Shown: positions 1 through 12,735 of the stretch, in pieces
How positions within the stretch are numbered: position 1 is the first letter of the stretch
Layout of the letters: every line of letters starts with the position of its first letter
Assembly: GCA_030062745.1 (NCBI GenBank)
Contig: CP099847.1
Location: forward strand, 2,278,304-2,342,303
Direction: 5' to 3'
Length of the DNA stretch: 64,000 nucleotides
DNA from: Capitulum mitella
Lineage: Eukaryota > Arthropoda > Thecostraca > Pollicipedomorpha > Pollicipedidae
Notes under the pieces: model-generated
Databases searched by the model: none
What the model was told of the DNA's origin: nothing
The model's input: the letters and a program-made list of their open reading frames with translations, nothing else
Made by a program: the position numbers and the translations under genes

Positions 1-3000
1 TCTGTCGCTGACGACGACCGGCGGTGCGGCCGGCGACGGCGGCGACGGAGCGACGCGGACGAGATGCATGTGACGGCCGGCTGCGGGCGACGCGATCCGA
101 GACGAAAACACGGGCGATTTAGCGGAGGAACGGCGGCTCGCCGCAGGGCCGAGCCAAAAACCGGCCGGTAGAGAGCGGGTTCCTGGAAAGAGCGCGGACA
201 AAGAGAGGCGAGGAAAGAGGAAAGAGTCTGGGGGACCGAACTCAGCACAAACGGCAAGTATGGGCAACAGGAAGACTGTCTCGTCGTCGCTCGCGCATGT
301 TTGGTGCGGTCAGCAAAGGCGGCCACCACCGTTCGTACCGAGTCAGTTCGTGCCACTTCCCGGACCCACGCTCCGAAGACGCTGATCTCTATCCCGGGAC
401 GGCGGCCACGAAATGCGGCGCTCCGGGATTCCGTGCTCTGGAATGGCAACCCCGGGATGTCGAGCACGCACCCCGTTTCCCCGAAGACCCGGCAAGCCGC
501 GTCCCCCGCCGGACTCCGAGTCCGGACTCCGGGTGCCGGCATCCCGGCCCGGCCGGCGGCGGACCGGCCGGCCGCCGCGGGCCGGCCGTTTACATGGGCG
601 GCCCTCGGGCGGACAGCGCGCCGGTATGCGGTCCCAATATGCATTCGTTAATAATCGGCCCCCGGTCCGGCGCGGCGATTGGATTTTTCGGAACAAACAA
701 GGAGCGCGCCGAGAGGCCGCGCGAGGGGGCCTCGTAATTTGCATCGGGTGTCAATCACCGGCCGGCCCGGCCAACAACTGGCAATCAAAGCGAAACACAA
801 CAACAGCGGCGGATTCCGCGCCGCGCCGCGCCCACTCCGCCGCTAATCGGACGCATCGGGCGGCGCCCACTGCCGACGGTGCGCCGCCGCTCGCCGCCGC
901 GCCGCTAATGGCGCGCCGGCCGCGCCGACAACAAGCGCATTCCCTGTAGCGGCGCGTCCGCTTTGTCGGCCGCGTCGCCGCCCGTCTCACAGTCCGTTAA
1001 CGCTATGAAGCCATTATTTTTGACGTCATTTAAAATTCCAATTAGTATCGTGGAGGCAGAAATGCTGTTTACTAGCAGTTCGAGTTTTTCTTGTCGGCGG
1101 CAAAAAGCGCAGTCCATGACATTGTAATCGGGGCTGACGATGTCGTGTCGCGTCCTAATACGCGGCAGCGAGGCCGGGCGGTCGGGCGGCCGGCGCTGGC
1201 ACGCGGGCCGGCCGGTCGACCGCCGGGCGGCCCCTCCGAACGCCTGCGACGCCGGCCGCTGCCAGGCCGACATGTCGCCGCGACAGGCCCGGTCACCGCG
1301 CCCGTCACCGGCCAGAAGCTCGTCAGCTCGCCGGAAGCGCGAAGCGTCGCGCCGCCTCGTCCGAACGGGGAAGCTTAGGGGCCAGATTTGATGGATTCCG
1401 TATGGAAATGACCCGGTATTTATCATCCGGTTGACAATGCAATTTCTTATCGGCCGGCGGAGGCTTATGAGTTGAAAAGATCGAGTGACTTCCCGGTTCG
1501 GCGGGCTGCGCGCCGCTCGCGCAGATCCACATCTAAATGTGTTTCCAGCCGCACAAAAAATACGGAAGGCTCGCGAATACCGGCGCCGCGCCTTTCTCGG
1601 AAGGCGGCGGCGCGCTGACGGTCCGATCAAAACACGGCCGGGTGGGCCGGCGGGGGCGCCGGCAGGGGTCGGGGCGCCTGCGTGCTGCTCGGTCCGGGCG
1701 CCCGAATTCGCGGCCCGGGCGGCCCCTCCTTCCCGGCACCGTCGCTAGATGTCATGAGTGGCGCCGCGTCCGCGGCCGCCTGCCATCTTCTCCGGTCGGC
1801 GCGGACGCTGAGGCCCATAAAAAGCCGGCCGGGCCGAGCCGGACGCGCTGCAGGCGGCGCCGCGGCGTGCAGCCAATGGAGGCGGCGCGCCGGCCGCGGA
1901 GGGGTCCGCCCCCGGGGCACAGCCGCAGCCCGGGTGCAGCCTCCCCGGCTGGGCGTCGGAACTGTCACCTCCGAGACCAACGCGACGCAGGACTGTCACC
2001 TCGAGGCTGACTCCGCGTTTGGTGTGTCTGTCTCCGCGACTGGTGCTCTGACAGCGCGCTGCCAGCTCTCTGCCCTTCAGCCCCGTGTCGGAGCGACGCC
2101 TCCGAGTCCGTTACGCCGGGCGTCACTCTCGAGACGCGCCATCTGCCGAGGTGTCACGTCCGCGGCCGACGCCCCATCCGGGCCCCGCGCGGCAGCCGGC
2201 GGCCGCGCGGAGGCGGCGGCGGCGGTCATTTCAATCGGTTCGCCTCTTCCGACTAATAACCGACCAATACCGGCGGCCGGCCTCAAACAACCACCCGCTC
2301 ATTACGCGTCATTACCGGGCTGACGCTCAACCAATTTACCTATCGGCCCGACCGCCGGACAACAAACGCCCGGCCGGGGCCGGCCGCCCCCCGCGCGCCG
2401 CGGTTCCTGCCTTTACCGGCCGGTTTCTGCGCCGGTGGCTTCCCAAAGGGTCAGAACGCGGGGGGCCGCGGCGGCCGCGGCCGGCGCCGAGTGAGCAGCG
2501 CCCGCCGGAAGGATTAGCGCCGCAGACGGGCCGGATTACGGGCCGGACACGCGGCGCTCACCGGCCGTGGCGGCGTGCGCGCGCAGCATTACCGCCGGGC
2601 GGCAGCTCCCATTTTCGGCCCGTGACGGCGTAATGCGCCGGCCGGGCGCACGTATTACCGGATAAATAATAATCGGGCCATGAGGCGGTTTGTACGCTCC
2701 AGCGACGCCCCTGCGCGGCTGCGGCCGCTCTCACACCGCCGGCGACCGCGTCCCTGTGCCCGTGTGCCCGCGTGTCCGTGCGTCCGTGTGCGTCGCTATG
2801 GGCACGGTTTGTTTTGATGCCGTGCTCCTTACGCATGATGGTGACACGAAGCTTAACCCGCGAGTCACGGGCGTAATGGAAATGTCGAGCCTGCTTTCCT
2901 GTGTATATGAGCATACGTTCGACGAGCGGTTCACTGCGCGCACTCATGCGATCTGTAAGCACGCTCCGCGACCCGCGCGGGCGTGTCGCCGTCACCACCA

Positions 3001-4590
3001 GGCGGTCTGCGTATCTGCTCTGCCCGTGCGCGGGCCGCTGTGCCATGGCCTGCCTGTCTGGCTGTCTGCGCCGCACGTGTGCGCCGAGGCCGTGGGACAG
3101 GCGGCGGCCGCCCTCCCGGGCGCCGCAAACACGGCCCGCCGCGCCGGGACGCGACACGTCCGCCAGATCATTTGCAGTTGGCTCATGATTCCCCGGTATC
3201 GCGATAGACGGCCAGATACACGCCGACAAAAAGAGCCATCCTTGAAAAAGTGGCCGGGACAAAAGAATGCACTGATGAGAACCGAGATAGCCGCTTACAA
3301 GGGAACGCAGAAGATTGAAAGGCGCAGCGGGGGTCCCGGCTGGCTCCGCCGGCCGGGTCGGCGCGGACGCCGTGTAAAATACCTGGGCCTCGGCGCGGGC
3401 CGGCGGCGGCCGCCGCGCCCGGTCTGGGCGGCAGGGCGGCACGGCCGGCCGGCCTGTGATACGGCGGGTCTGTCGTCCGGCGTCGGTCACAGCAGGAGCC
3501 CGGTCAGCCAGCCCCGGCGCCGCCCGCCGCCCGCCAGGGGTACGTCTAGCTGGGCTGCCGCTCCGGCCGCATAGATTCGAGTCGGTTGGTCCCCAGCGGG
3601 GGGCGCCCCGTTTGGCCCCCCTTCTCAGCGGGGGGCGCCGGTAAAAAAGAGCATCAACGTAAAAGGCAAATGATGTAATCGTATGGGCGATTCAAACGGA
3701 AAGGTTCAGGGCCGCGGCATTCAGGCGGGCGGCGACACCTCAGGAGAAGGCGGGATCACCTTTCACAGGAGTTCGCTGACCATTCCGAATGCCTAATCCC
3801 TCCCAGTGTCTATACAGAGCGGGCCCGGCCGGCAGCCGCCCAGAAAATGCCGGCAAAGCCCCACAAATAGAGAATAAATCCCCGGCCCCGGATAAACGGA
3901 CGATGCGTTCGAACACCCATCAGCCGGTGTATCAACGCTCGGATCGACGTCTCCCGGATTGGCTGCCCCGGATACGAATACCAGATGACGCCAGGGGTGG
4001 CTGCCGGCAGTCGTCAGCCGGCGCGAGGGACGGCCTGGGCCGGCCCACCCAGCTGCCAGGCCCGCTGCCCCTGATCGGCGGCCGGGTCTCGCCGGACGCC
4101 GGCCAGGCTCGGTCGCGCCGCCGAGCTCGACCAGTTTCGGCCGGTGCGCGGCGGAGCGGACCCGACACCGGCCTGGGACGCCGCCGCCGCCGCCGCCGGC
4201 GCCCGGCGTCGGTCCTCCGCGCCGCTCGGCCGGCGGCGGCGTCGCCGCACCGTTCCGACACGCCGTTCGCGCCGGCTCGCCGGACCGTTCCGGCCGCTGG
4301 CGCGTTCCGGCGCGCGCGGCCGACCGTCGCCGGCCGGCCGGCGGATGCGGCACCGATCGGCGTCGAGGCGCATTACAGATTTCACGATGATTAGCCGGCG
4401 GAGGCGCGCCGGGCGCGGCGCTCCCGCGGCCGTCGGAGCCGGCCCGACATCCGCCATCGCCGCCGACGCGTTTATTGAGTGCTAAAGCCCGGCCGCCGGT
4501 GTTTGTTCGATGTTATCGTCCGGCCGGGCCGGCTCTCAATCAAACTATTTCATCTGGACAGGCGCGCATGCCGCGCATTCCGGGGCGACC

Positions 4591-4990
4591 GGACCGCGCG
4601 ACCGGCCGGCCCGTGTCCCTCAGCCTGCGACCGACTTCAGCGGTCAGCGGTCAACGGTCAGCGGCCGGACCGCGCGACCGGCCGGCCCGTGTCCCTCAGC
4701 CTGCGACCGACTTCAGCGGTCAGCGGTCAACGGTCAGCGGCCGGACCGCGCGACCGGCCGGCCCGTGTCCCTCAGCCTGCGACCGACTTCAGCGGTCAGC
4801 GGTCAGCGGTCAACGGTCAGCGGCCGGACCGCGCGACCGGCCGGCCCGTGTCCCTCAGCCTGCGACCGACTTCAGCGGTCAGCGGTCAGCGGTCAACGGT
4901 CAGCGGCCGGACCGCGCAACCGGCCGGCCCGTGTCCCTCAGCCTGCGACCGACTTCAGCGGTCAGCGGTCAGCGGTCAGCGGCCGGCCGC
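4591..4990. repeat. Minisatellite with 76/83-bp units and a nested 7-bp repeat
   Basis: The unit starts GGACCGCGCGACCGGCCGGC and continues with GTGTCCCTCAGCCTGCGACC and GACTTCAGC. Starts are at 4591, 4667, 4743, 4826 and 4909, so two units are 76 bp and the next two are 83 bp. The 7-bp difference is one extra GGTCAGC heptamer within the tail (GGTCAGCGGTCAACGGTCAGC). Copies are almost identical, so the array is young. Confidence 0.95.
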
Positions 4991-6239
4991 GCCTCGGCCG
5001 GCGGGCCGCCAGCGGGCCGGTAAATCGCCGTCTCCGGCCGCCGCGGACCGTTTATGCAGCGCTGTTACTCTATCCGCACATGGCGGCCTTGAGTGCGGGC
5101 ATTAGCACGGGCGAGGCGGCCGGCGCCAGGCCAGGCGCCGGCCGACCAGGCGGCGCCTGCCGCCGCCGCCGACACGCTGCTGCAGCTGTTGCACCAGATC
5201 ACGTCTAATGGAGTCAAAGAGACCTGGATCGGTTTTTGCCGGTGTCGCGGCGCGTAATTGCGGAGTGGCTGGCCGCCCCCCGCGGCGCCGCAAGCGGACG
5301 CCCCTTTTTGCGGCCGAAATACACGGAGAAATGGGAAGGCCACGCACGGGCTCCATAAAAATCAATGAGTGTCGGTATAAAGCCATTACGTCGGGCATCA
5401 TTCGCCGTGAACGGGCATCCGGGGACCGACTTGCCTCGTAACGTCCAGTCACGTCCAAAACCAATACCGATAAGGCACCGCGCGGCGGCACGGAGAGTGA
5501 AGGAGGGAGGAAGCGGGGAGAGGGGAGACGGACGGAAAGGAAGCAGAAGACGACCAGGAATAAAGCCAAGAGGACGGTGGGCATGGATTGAAAGGCGTAA
5601 TAAAACCATTCGCGATGAAGTTGTTTCACGGCGTGAAGTGCGTCGCTTGCTTTGCTTTTACTTTGTCTGGGATTCCTGTCGACAACGGTCTTGCTTTCGT
5701 CCCGACAGCAGCGTCTCAGATGAACAACGCATTGAGAAACACTCGAAACCAAATTACAGCAATCTTTCGGCAGGCTTCCAGCACTACACGTGCATACAGA
5801 AATCTGCAAGGCATGCAATGAAAAAGCATCTGTACAACTGCATGGACTCCCGGCAGAAGGGATCCGACAAGACGGCGTTCCCTGGCGTCGGAGTTCCAGA
5901 GGGCAGGCCTGTATCCTCACCCTCAGACATCCCGCAAGGCTGGGGGCTGTCCCCGAGGAGGACCCGGCCCCACCGGGGGCGCGTCTCAACAGCGGACCTC
6001 GTACCACTCGGAGCGCGCCCAGGGGTAGGTCGTACACCACCGGCGGCGATCCTCTCCTCGGGGCGACCTCCGCTGCTCTTACTCCGCGGCGCCGGAGGCC
6101 CTGTTGGCGGCGTGCAACGGCGCCCCTGTCGGGCGGCCGCTGCAAGCCGGACCGGACCGGACCGGACGGAACGGAACGGACGGCCGTCTGTCCGGCCGCC
6201 GCGGTGAATGCACACAAAAACGGCCCTGTCCCGCATAGG

Positions 6240-6480
6240 CCCCATTCCGCTAATTAAGCTGTTGTACATTTCCATCACACGGGGACGAAAACATGTGCGC
6301 TGAAAAGTTTCTCGGGAGGAAATGCGTCCATTAGGCGCATTGCAAAATTGAATAGGTCTCCTAATGGCGTCATAAGTCCTAACGACGCTTAAATAATCGG
6401 CACGGCTTAAATAATTTGCCTGCGGTAATTTTTCAGCGAAATCATCATTCAATTTGCTGGAGGCCGGCATTATATGCGTT
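6240..6480. promoter_or_regulatory. AT-richer block with repeated homeodomain-type words
   Basis: GCTAATTAAG, CCTAATGG, GCTTAAATAA (twice), GGTAATTTTT and ATTCAATTT occur within 240 bp inside GC-rich DNA. This is a candidate homeodomain-responsive element, on motif density only. Confidence 0.27.
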
Positions 6481-7309
6481 AATACGCGGCTTCGGTTGAA
6501 ACGATTAGCGGCAAAGGGTGCAGGACGACAAGTGAAAGATGAGCCTGCAGTAACGCGCATTCAAATTCGCGGCGTCGACGCGCGCCTCGTGTTTGAGCGG
6601 GCGCGGTGTACGCCGGGTTCACCCGTCCGACTCGGCGGCCGCCGGCAGCGCGTGTTTGTTCATGGCGGCCGCGATGCTGCACAACAGCACTGATGGTCGT
6701 CGGCCGCGCGGGGTGCGCGCCGTACGTGGTTAATCCATTGTGCGGCAATTAAGTGTTATTTAGGGCCCATCGAAAGCGGGCCGAAAATTACCGGCAAAAA
6801 CGCCGTGCGCTATGCAGCCGCGTCTCCCGGTCGGCCGGCGCCGCTGAGAAAACAATTCCGTGATAAACATATTAAGCAGCGATTACTCACGGTGCGACAC
6901 GGTCCAGCTGCGAGGCTGAAAGACAGGTAACATTGCCGCGCCACCTACTGGCGCCAGTCATCAGTTATCCGCTACCAGCGCGGCCGGCGCGCGGCCGCGC
7001 CGCCAAAACTCCGCGCGTCATTGTTCCCGCCGAGTCGAGTAAGTTCTCATTTGTCACTGGGCAGCGCCGGGAGGGCGCGGATTCATCTCCGCGGCGGCGG
7101 CGGCGGCGCGCCCTGCAACTGGTCTCCGGCGGCCGCCGACCGCGCGGCTGCGACCCTAATCCGCAGCTCGGAGCGGCCGGGAGCCGGCCACGCTCCGCCC
7201 CGGCTCCTCCGCGGAGCCGCGGAGCCGGCCGGAACCACCGACGGCGCGGCCACACACGGCGCGGCGCGCCCGGCCGCGCCGATCCATAGCGGCCCGAGCC
7301 CAGGTGCCG

Positions 7310-7445
7310 GCCAAACAGTCAATGAAATGCTGCGAGATGATGAAACTACCAGGCGAAAACAGAATTTTTGATTTATCTCCGCTCCCATCAGGCTGCGAGC
7401 CCGCCAAATTTGCATATAACGAATGGAAACCGTGATAAATTACTT
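7310..7445. promoter_or_regulatory. AT-richer block with Hox/Exd and POU octamer motifs
   Basis: Set in very GC-rich DNA, this block has TGATTTAT (7369-7376), the POU octamer ATTTGCAT (7408-7415) and several AATGAAA/ATAAATT words. It looks like an enhancer core, but conservation cannot be judged from one sequence. Confidence 0.3.
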
Positions 7446-9023
7446 TACCCGGAGCCGGCGCGCCGGCCAGTGGCGGCCGCGGCGCACTGGCTCCCAAAGT
7501 GGCGCACTGGCGCCTGAAGCGCCGCAGGCCGAGCGCAGGACGACGCATTCCAGGCGGCGAGTCGACGACCGGCTCAATGGACAATCGGAGGCGTCGGGGA
7601 CGCGGCCAGCAGCCAGCCAGCCGCGCCCGCCCGTTTTAAAGCCGTGATTAATGGTGCCCCTTTATTCGTTTTCATCTGTCACAGGGCAGGCGGGGCCGGG
7701 ATTATCGAAGGTGACAGAGAAACAATGGTTACTATGGTTACACGTGTCACACGGGCGGGCCAGGCGGACGCACGGTTTTTCCAGACAAATGGTCGCGACG
7801 ACGAGACGTTTTTGACGCAGCGATGCGTCAGATAGGGTGGCCGCGACCCGGCGAGGCGCCGTACATAGGAATGAAGACCTCACGGAGGTCGTTTTTCTGC
7901 GCTGCCGAGCCAGCGCCTCCAAACGCCGACCCAGCCGGTTAAAAACGCGTGAAAATTTGTAATTTATAAAGCCGGCCGGACAATGGCGGCGATGACAGCG
8001 CAGGATTACTCGGTGGACAGGCATAGCACACTTCTGGCCATTTTTGCATCTTGTCCGCCAGCGGCGGCGCGCCGTCTTTTCACGGCGCGCGCCGTGAAAT
8101 CGGTCCGAGCATGCAGCGCCCGCGCGCCGACGGCGGCCGCCGCACGCGCGCCGCTATCGATGCAGACACATCCATAATAAATATTGGCGAAGAAAAAATC
8201 CCATTTCCCGTCGGCTGACAGTTATGGCGGCCGGCCGTATTACTTCTTACCGGACGCCGATTACCGCAAACATGAAAACGGCGCCTAATGGTGGCGCCAT
8301 TGTTGGTGCGTCATTACTTGCGGCTGGAAGTGGCCTCCATTTGTCGTTTTTGTGCCGCGGACGCTCCCGGGTTTATTAGGTTAGGACAAGCGCGTGCGCC
8401 GGCGGCGGCGCGCCGCGATGGCCGCCGCGATCGCCTACCGAGCGGGCCGTCAGCGGCGCCCTTCTCGCGCGCCTCTCGGCACCGGCCGGCCCACGGCGAC
8501 GGCAGGCGAATCAACAGCTGCTGCATTAATAAAAACGCCGTTCGGCTGCTGACCGTTTTTATCCGCTTACGGCGCGCTTCATTATGATTATTTTGGGTGG
8601 CTGTTTGGCTGCCGGCTGGCGGGTAATTATCGGGGCGGCGCGCAGCGACCATATGCTACCTGTAACTTATGTGTTGTTCCTTCCAGCCGGCGGCCGGCCG
8701 CTTAATTACTTCGGGAAATGATGAGAAATAATCAGAAATGAAAAGGGGATGGCTGGCGCGGCCATGGCGCCAGGCGAACAGGCCGTTAGGCCGGGCCGTT
8801 TCCCCCGTTGGAGGTGCCTTGCGAGACGTCGGTGCGGCCGCCATCGGCCGGCCGGCCGATGACCGGACTTGGTCCAGGGCCATGGGACTGAGTCGGAAGG
8901 GACGACGCACCCCGCGCGGCCGCCCGCGCACCCCTACGCCCTGCTCGCGTGCTGACGCTCTGTGATCGCGGCTCGTTTGTCACAGCGCCACTTGACCTGT
9001 CATCTGGCTCCGCCCCGGCCCCG

Positions 9024-9053
9024 TGACGTCACCGGTGGGACCGTGTGACGTCA
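9024..9053. promoter_or_regulatory. Pair of CRE palindromes 22 bp apart
   Basis: GTGACGTCACCGG occurs twice, with TGACGTCA at 9024-9031 and 9046-9053. The 22-bp step is close to two helical turns, which would place two bZIP dimers on one face. Confidence 0.4.
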
Positions 9054-11389
9054 CCGGCTTCCATTTGTCATGGGCGCCGCGGCCGAGGTGTCACCAGGGG
9101 TCGGTCATCCATCACTAGCGGACGGGCCAATAGCACACGTGCCGAGCGGCGCTCCGGAGGTGGCTGCGTGCCGCGCGGGCCGCGCTCCGACCCCGGTCGG
9201 GTCAGACTGAGCCGCGCCGGCCCCAGCCAGGTCAGGCTGGGTCGCGGCGCCGACCCCGCCGTCGGCAAGAGCGGCGGCCCGTCGCCGGCCGGCCGAAACT
9301 GTCGCCAAATGAGGTGGAAATCGTTCTGACTGGCGGCCGTCGGCGGGCCGCGGCGGGGAGTGTTTACCCGGCGTTTAGTTTATAAATGTTATCGGCGATT
9401 GCGGGGGCGCGGTGGGCGGCGGCCCCTCATTACCTGACCCGCATTACGGAGACGAGGACGGGCCAATTGGAGGCCCACGGACAGCGCCGCGGGCATCGAC
9501 CGCCCGGCGGCCACCGGCCGAGCGGCCGTCACAGCGACTGTCACAGCAGCTGCCGCCGGGGCGTCAGCGGTCACGTGACCGCCGCCCCAGGAGCGCCTCG
9601 GGAGCCGTCACGGGACCGCCGCCGGCGCGGCGCACGGAAGCCGGTCCATGAGCCGCTGCAGGCGCCGTCAAGGGGACAGGGCCCGTCAGCGGCGGAGTTG
9701 TCCCGGCGGCGTCACAGGAGCCGCGGGAGGCCGTTACGGGGGCGGCGCCGGTGACGGGACCCGTCCGGAGGGCTGTCGCCGGTCACGAGGGCCGACACGC
9801 GCCGACGCCGGGCGGCCCCGGCAGCCGTCCGCCGCGGGCATCAGTCACCGAACCAACACCGGCTGTCGCCGCGCCGCCGCCGGCCGTCACCGGACTTCAC
9901 CCGCACCGAACGCCGGGGTATCCGTCAACGCCGGAGGCGTGCGCCGTGTCCGGCCCGTGCAGGCGCGGCGGGCCGTCGGCGCGCGTCGGCACCCCGTCAG
10001 TGCTGGCCGCCGGCCCTGACCCCGGCCGGCGCCGCCGCCGCCGGCCGCTCCCACCAGGCGGGCGGCGGCGCCGGGCCCCAACATTGTCCAGGTGCCCGCT
10101 GACGGCGCCGCTCCGGGCAGTCGCGTCCACCGGGCGGCGGTGGCCGACTGTTTTGGCGCGGCCCCCAGCGCCGGCCGGCCCGGACCGGCCCGGCCGGACT
10201 CCGACCGCCGCCGATGACGGTACTTGACGACAAATGCCCGTCATCTGAGCGCCGATATGCTTATTTCAATTGTAATTTGGCCGAATCAGCGCCGAGCCCT
10301 CCCCGCGCATTGTCGAGACCCATCATTTGGCCTGATCTACTAACGAGTGAGTGGGCGACCGCCGACACGACCACCGCGGCGACCGCCGGGCCGCCGCCGC
10401 CGCCTCTTCGCGCGCAAAAACGCTGACGGATTGCGCGGACGTGCGATCGAGTGGCCGCCGAAATTGCCGCCCGTAATGTTTGCGTGCGCTACTGTCATCA
10501 TTCCGGCCCGTTCAAGAGCGTGTAATTTAGACGTTGTTATATTAGCGACAGCAAAAAGCTGGGCCGCTGGCGGCTCTCCGCGCCAGACAGTCGGACGCCA
10601 GACGGCGCGGCGCGACCCAGTTGCGGCGTCGGCCGGCGCCAGACACGGATTACAAGACAAAGGCGCGAATGATTAAAAGGTGTCGGCGGCCGACGCTGCA
10701 GCTGACAGGCACACGTGTGCCGGCGAAACTGTCAACGCAATGACCCATCAATACGCGCCACGTGCCGGCCACGAAGAAAGAGCGCCGCCTCGGAAGGAGC
10801 GGTGACAATTACGCCAAGTGCGCCACCTGAATGCCGGTTAAAAATGGCTTTTGTCTCGCGCGCCGACGGCGCCATTTGCAGCTGTGCATTCGCATACAGG
10901 GCCGCCATGTCGCACGCGACGCGACCCCGCCAAAAAGGCGACGGCGGCGGGGCGTCGCCCGCAAAAAACGTCCGCCGCTGCCGCGCGTCGGCGCCGTCGT
11001 CGTCTTCGTCGGCGCGCGTCGACCATTAGGGCGCGGCGGCGGCGGGGAGGCCGGACGCCGTTTAGAGCCTGTTCGGAGGTCTATTTGGCCGGCCATTAGA
11101 GTTCGGAAATGAGTCCGCCGGGCATCGGACGGCGGCCCGGACCTGAGCGCGGCCGGCCGAGCCGTAAATCAGGCCGCCCGTTCGCCGCCGCGCCGCCGCC
11201 ATCATGGAGGCGGCCGCGCGCCCCGCAAAAACGCAGGCTCTCCGCGGCACCGTCGGGCGCGGTCGGCGCAAGCCAGCGCAAAAAGACCCGCGCCGATAAT
11301 GGACCGAACAGAAGGATTAAAAGCCGCGCCGACTGTAAACAGCTGGCACTTTGGTCCGGCGGCGCAGCATCGGCCCTCCATTGATCGTA

Positions 11390-12130
11390 AAGGCATCCGA
11401 TGATCGCTTTGTTTCAGGTGACAGCCAGCGATTTGACACGTCGAAGATATGCTTATCTGGTTCAGCTGTGTAAAAATTATGGGAAAAAGAGTCTATGGTT
11501 TGCATTTCACGTTTTTCATGCAACAATGAGGTGGGTTTTTGGTATTCAGGAAATTCAATGAAGCGGTAAAATGATTAATTATCTGTGGAAACAGCTTCAT
11601 GTGGCACGACGTATCTTCAGCGTCTGAACAAGGAATCAAAAAGGGTATGGGAAACAGAAGACTTTCGTTATAAATTTTTCTCGTCTCCCACAAGTCACAT
11701 GCAAGATTTTTGAGGCAAGGATGCCATGCGCACGACTGGCACATATGATCCATTAAAGTCTCCAATCGAGAAGTAGTACGGCACAGTCTATGCAGTATTA
11801 TGCAGGCGGTAGCAAGATCAGAGGCTTCCTGCTGCAATGAACCGCATTTAAAATGCACTTTTCCATCGAAAGATCTAATTTGAATAACAAACACGAATAT
11901 TGGACGCAGCTGTAGCCCGATAAAACGATGGCCGTTGGAACCATGTACGGCGACTTACCCTATCGATTAAGAATACGATAAATATTTAAATAGCACTCTA
12001 CATGACGTGCGTAGCTGGGCAACGGTGGCACATTTGCAAATGCACCCGTGCACAACAATCACAAACCATCAGAATCTCCGTCCAAATTCGGTTGCTGAGC
12101 GGGCATTAATTACCATACGGATCTGCCTAT
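11390..12130. other. AT-rich island, no gene recognised
   Basis: Sharply lower GC than both sides. A 133-codon minus-strand frame (11894-11493) has no domain I recognise. It may be an old insertion. No terminal repeats were found. Confidence 0.4.
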
Positions 12131-12219
12131 CGGCAGGGCCGGCTGTTCCCTGGGGAACAGGAGTGTTTGCCGACCGAGGACCGCGCTGCGCACTCTGACG
12201 TCTCGGCCTGGCCGGGCCA

Positions 12220-12735
12220 ACCGGCCGGTCTGTCCGCCACTGTCCGTCACTGTCCACGACTGTCCGCCATCGGCCATATAGCTGTCCGCCGTTGCCAGAA
12301 AGTGTCCGCTACTGTTCGCCGCCGGCCGTATAGATGTCCGCCGTTGTCAGTGTCCGCTACTGTCCGCCGCCGGCCATATAACTATCCGCCGCTGTCGTAG
12401 TGTCCGATGCTGTCCGCAGCTGTCCATCGCCCTCAGCTACTGTCTGCTGCTGTCCATATCGTTGTCCGCTGCCGTCCACCTTTTTCCGCCTTTGACGACA
12501 GGCCAGCCGTCCATTGCTGTAAAGCCATTGCCTGCCGCTGTCCGTTTCTGTCCATATCGCTGTCCGGCTCTGACCACCATTGCTAGACGCTATCTACCAC
12601 TGTCCGTTTTCCGCTGCCGCCCGCCTTTGTCCACTCCTGATGTCCGGTACCCGTTGCTATCTGCCGTTGTCCGTTGCTGACCACCGCTACCCATCACGGT
12701 TCACGGCCAGCTGCCGTTGTCCGGAAGCCCCCTTC
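12220..12735. repeat. Degenerate TGTCCGC-rich minisatellite with a 48-52 bp higher-order unit
   Basis: The words CTGTCCGCC and CTGTCCGTT recur every 8-20 bases. A higher-order unit starting GGCC(A/G)TATA appears at 12272, 12324 and 12372, giving spacings of 52 and 48 bp. The rest of the tract is more diverged. No gene is seen. Confidence 0.75.

Noticed and set aside
2558-3490. 310-codon minus-strand frame
   Set aside because: The same chance pattern in GC-rich DNA; no motif is visible.
5102-6217. 371-codon minus-strand frame
   Set aside because: Low-complexity composition changes with local base content, no family is recognised and it overlaps open frames on the other strand.
11493-11894. 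133-codon minus-strand frame in an AT-rich island
   Set aside because: The stretch ATACIILHRLC faintly recalls the end of some DNA-transposase domains, but the similarity is too short and no terminal repeats were found.
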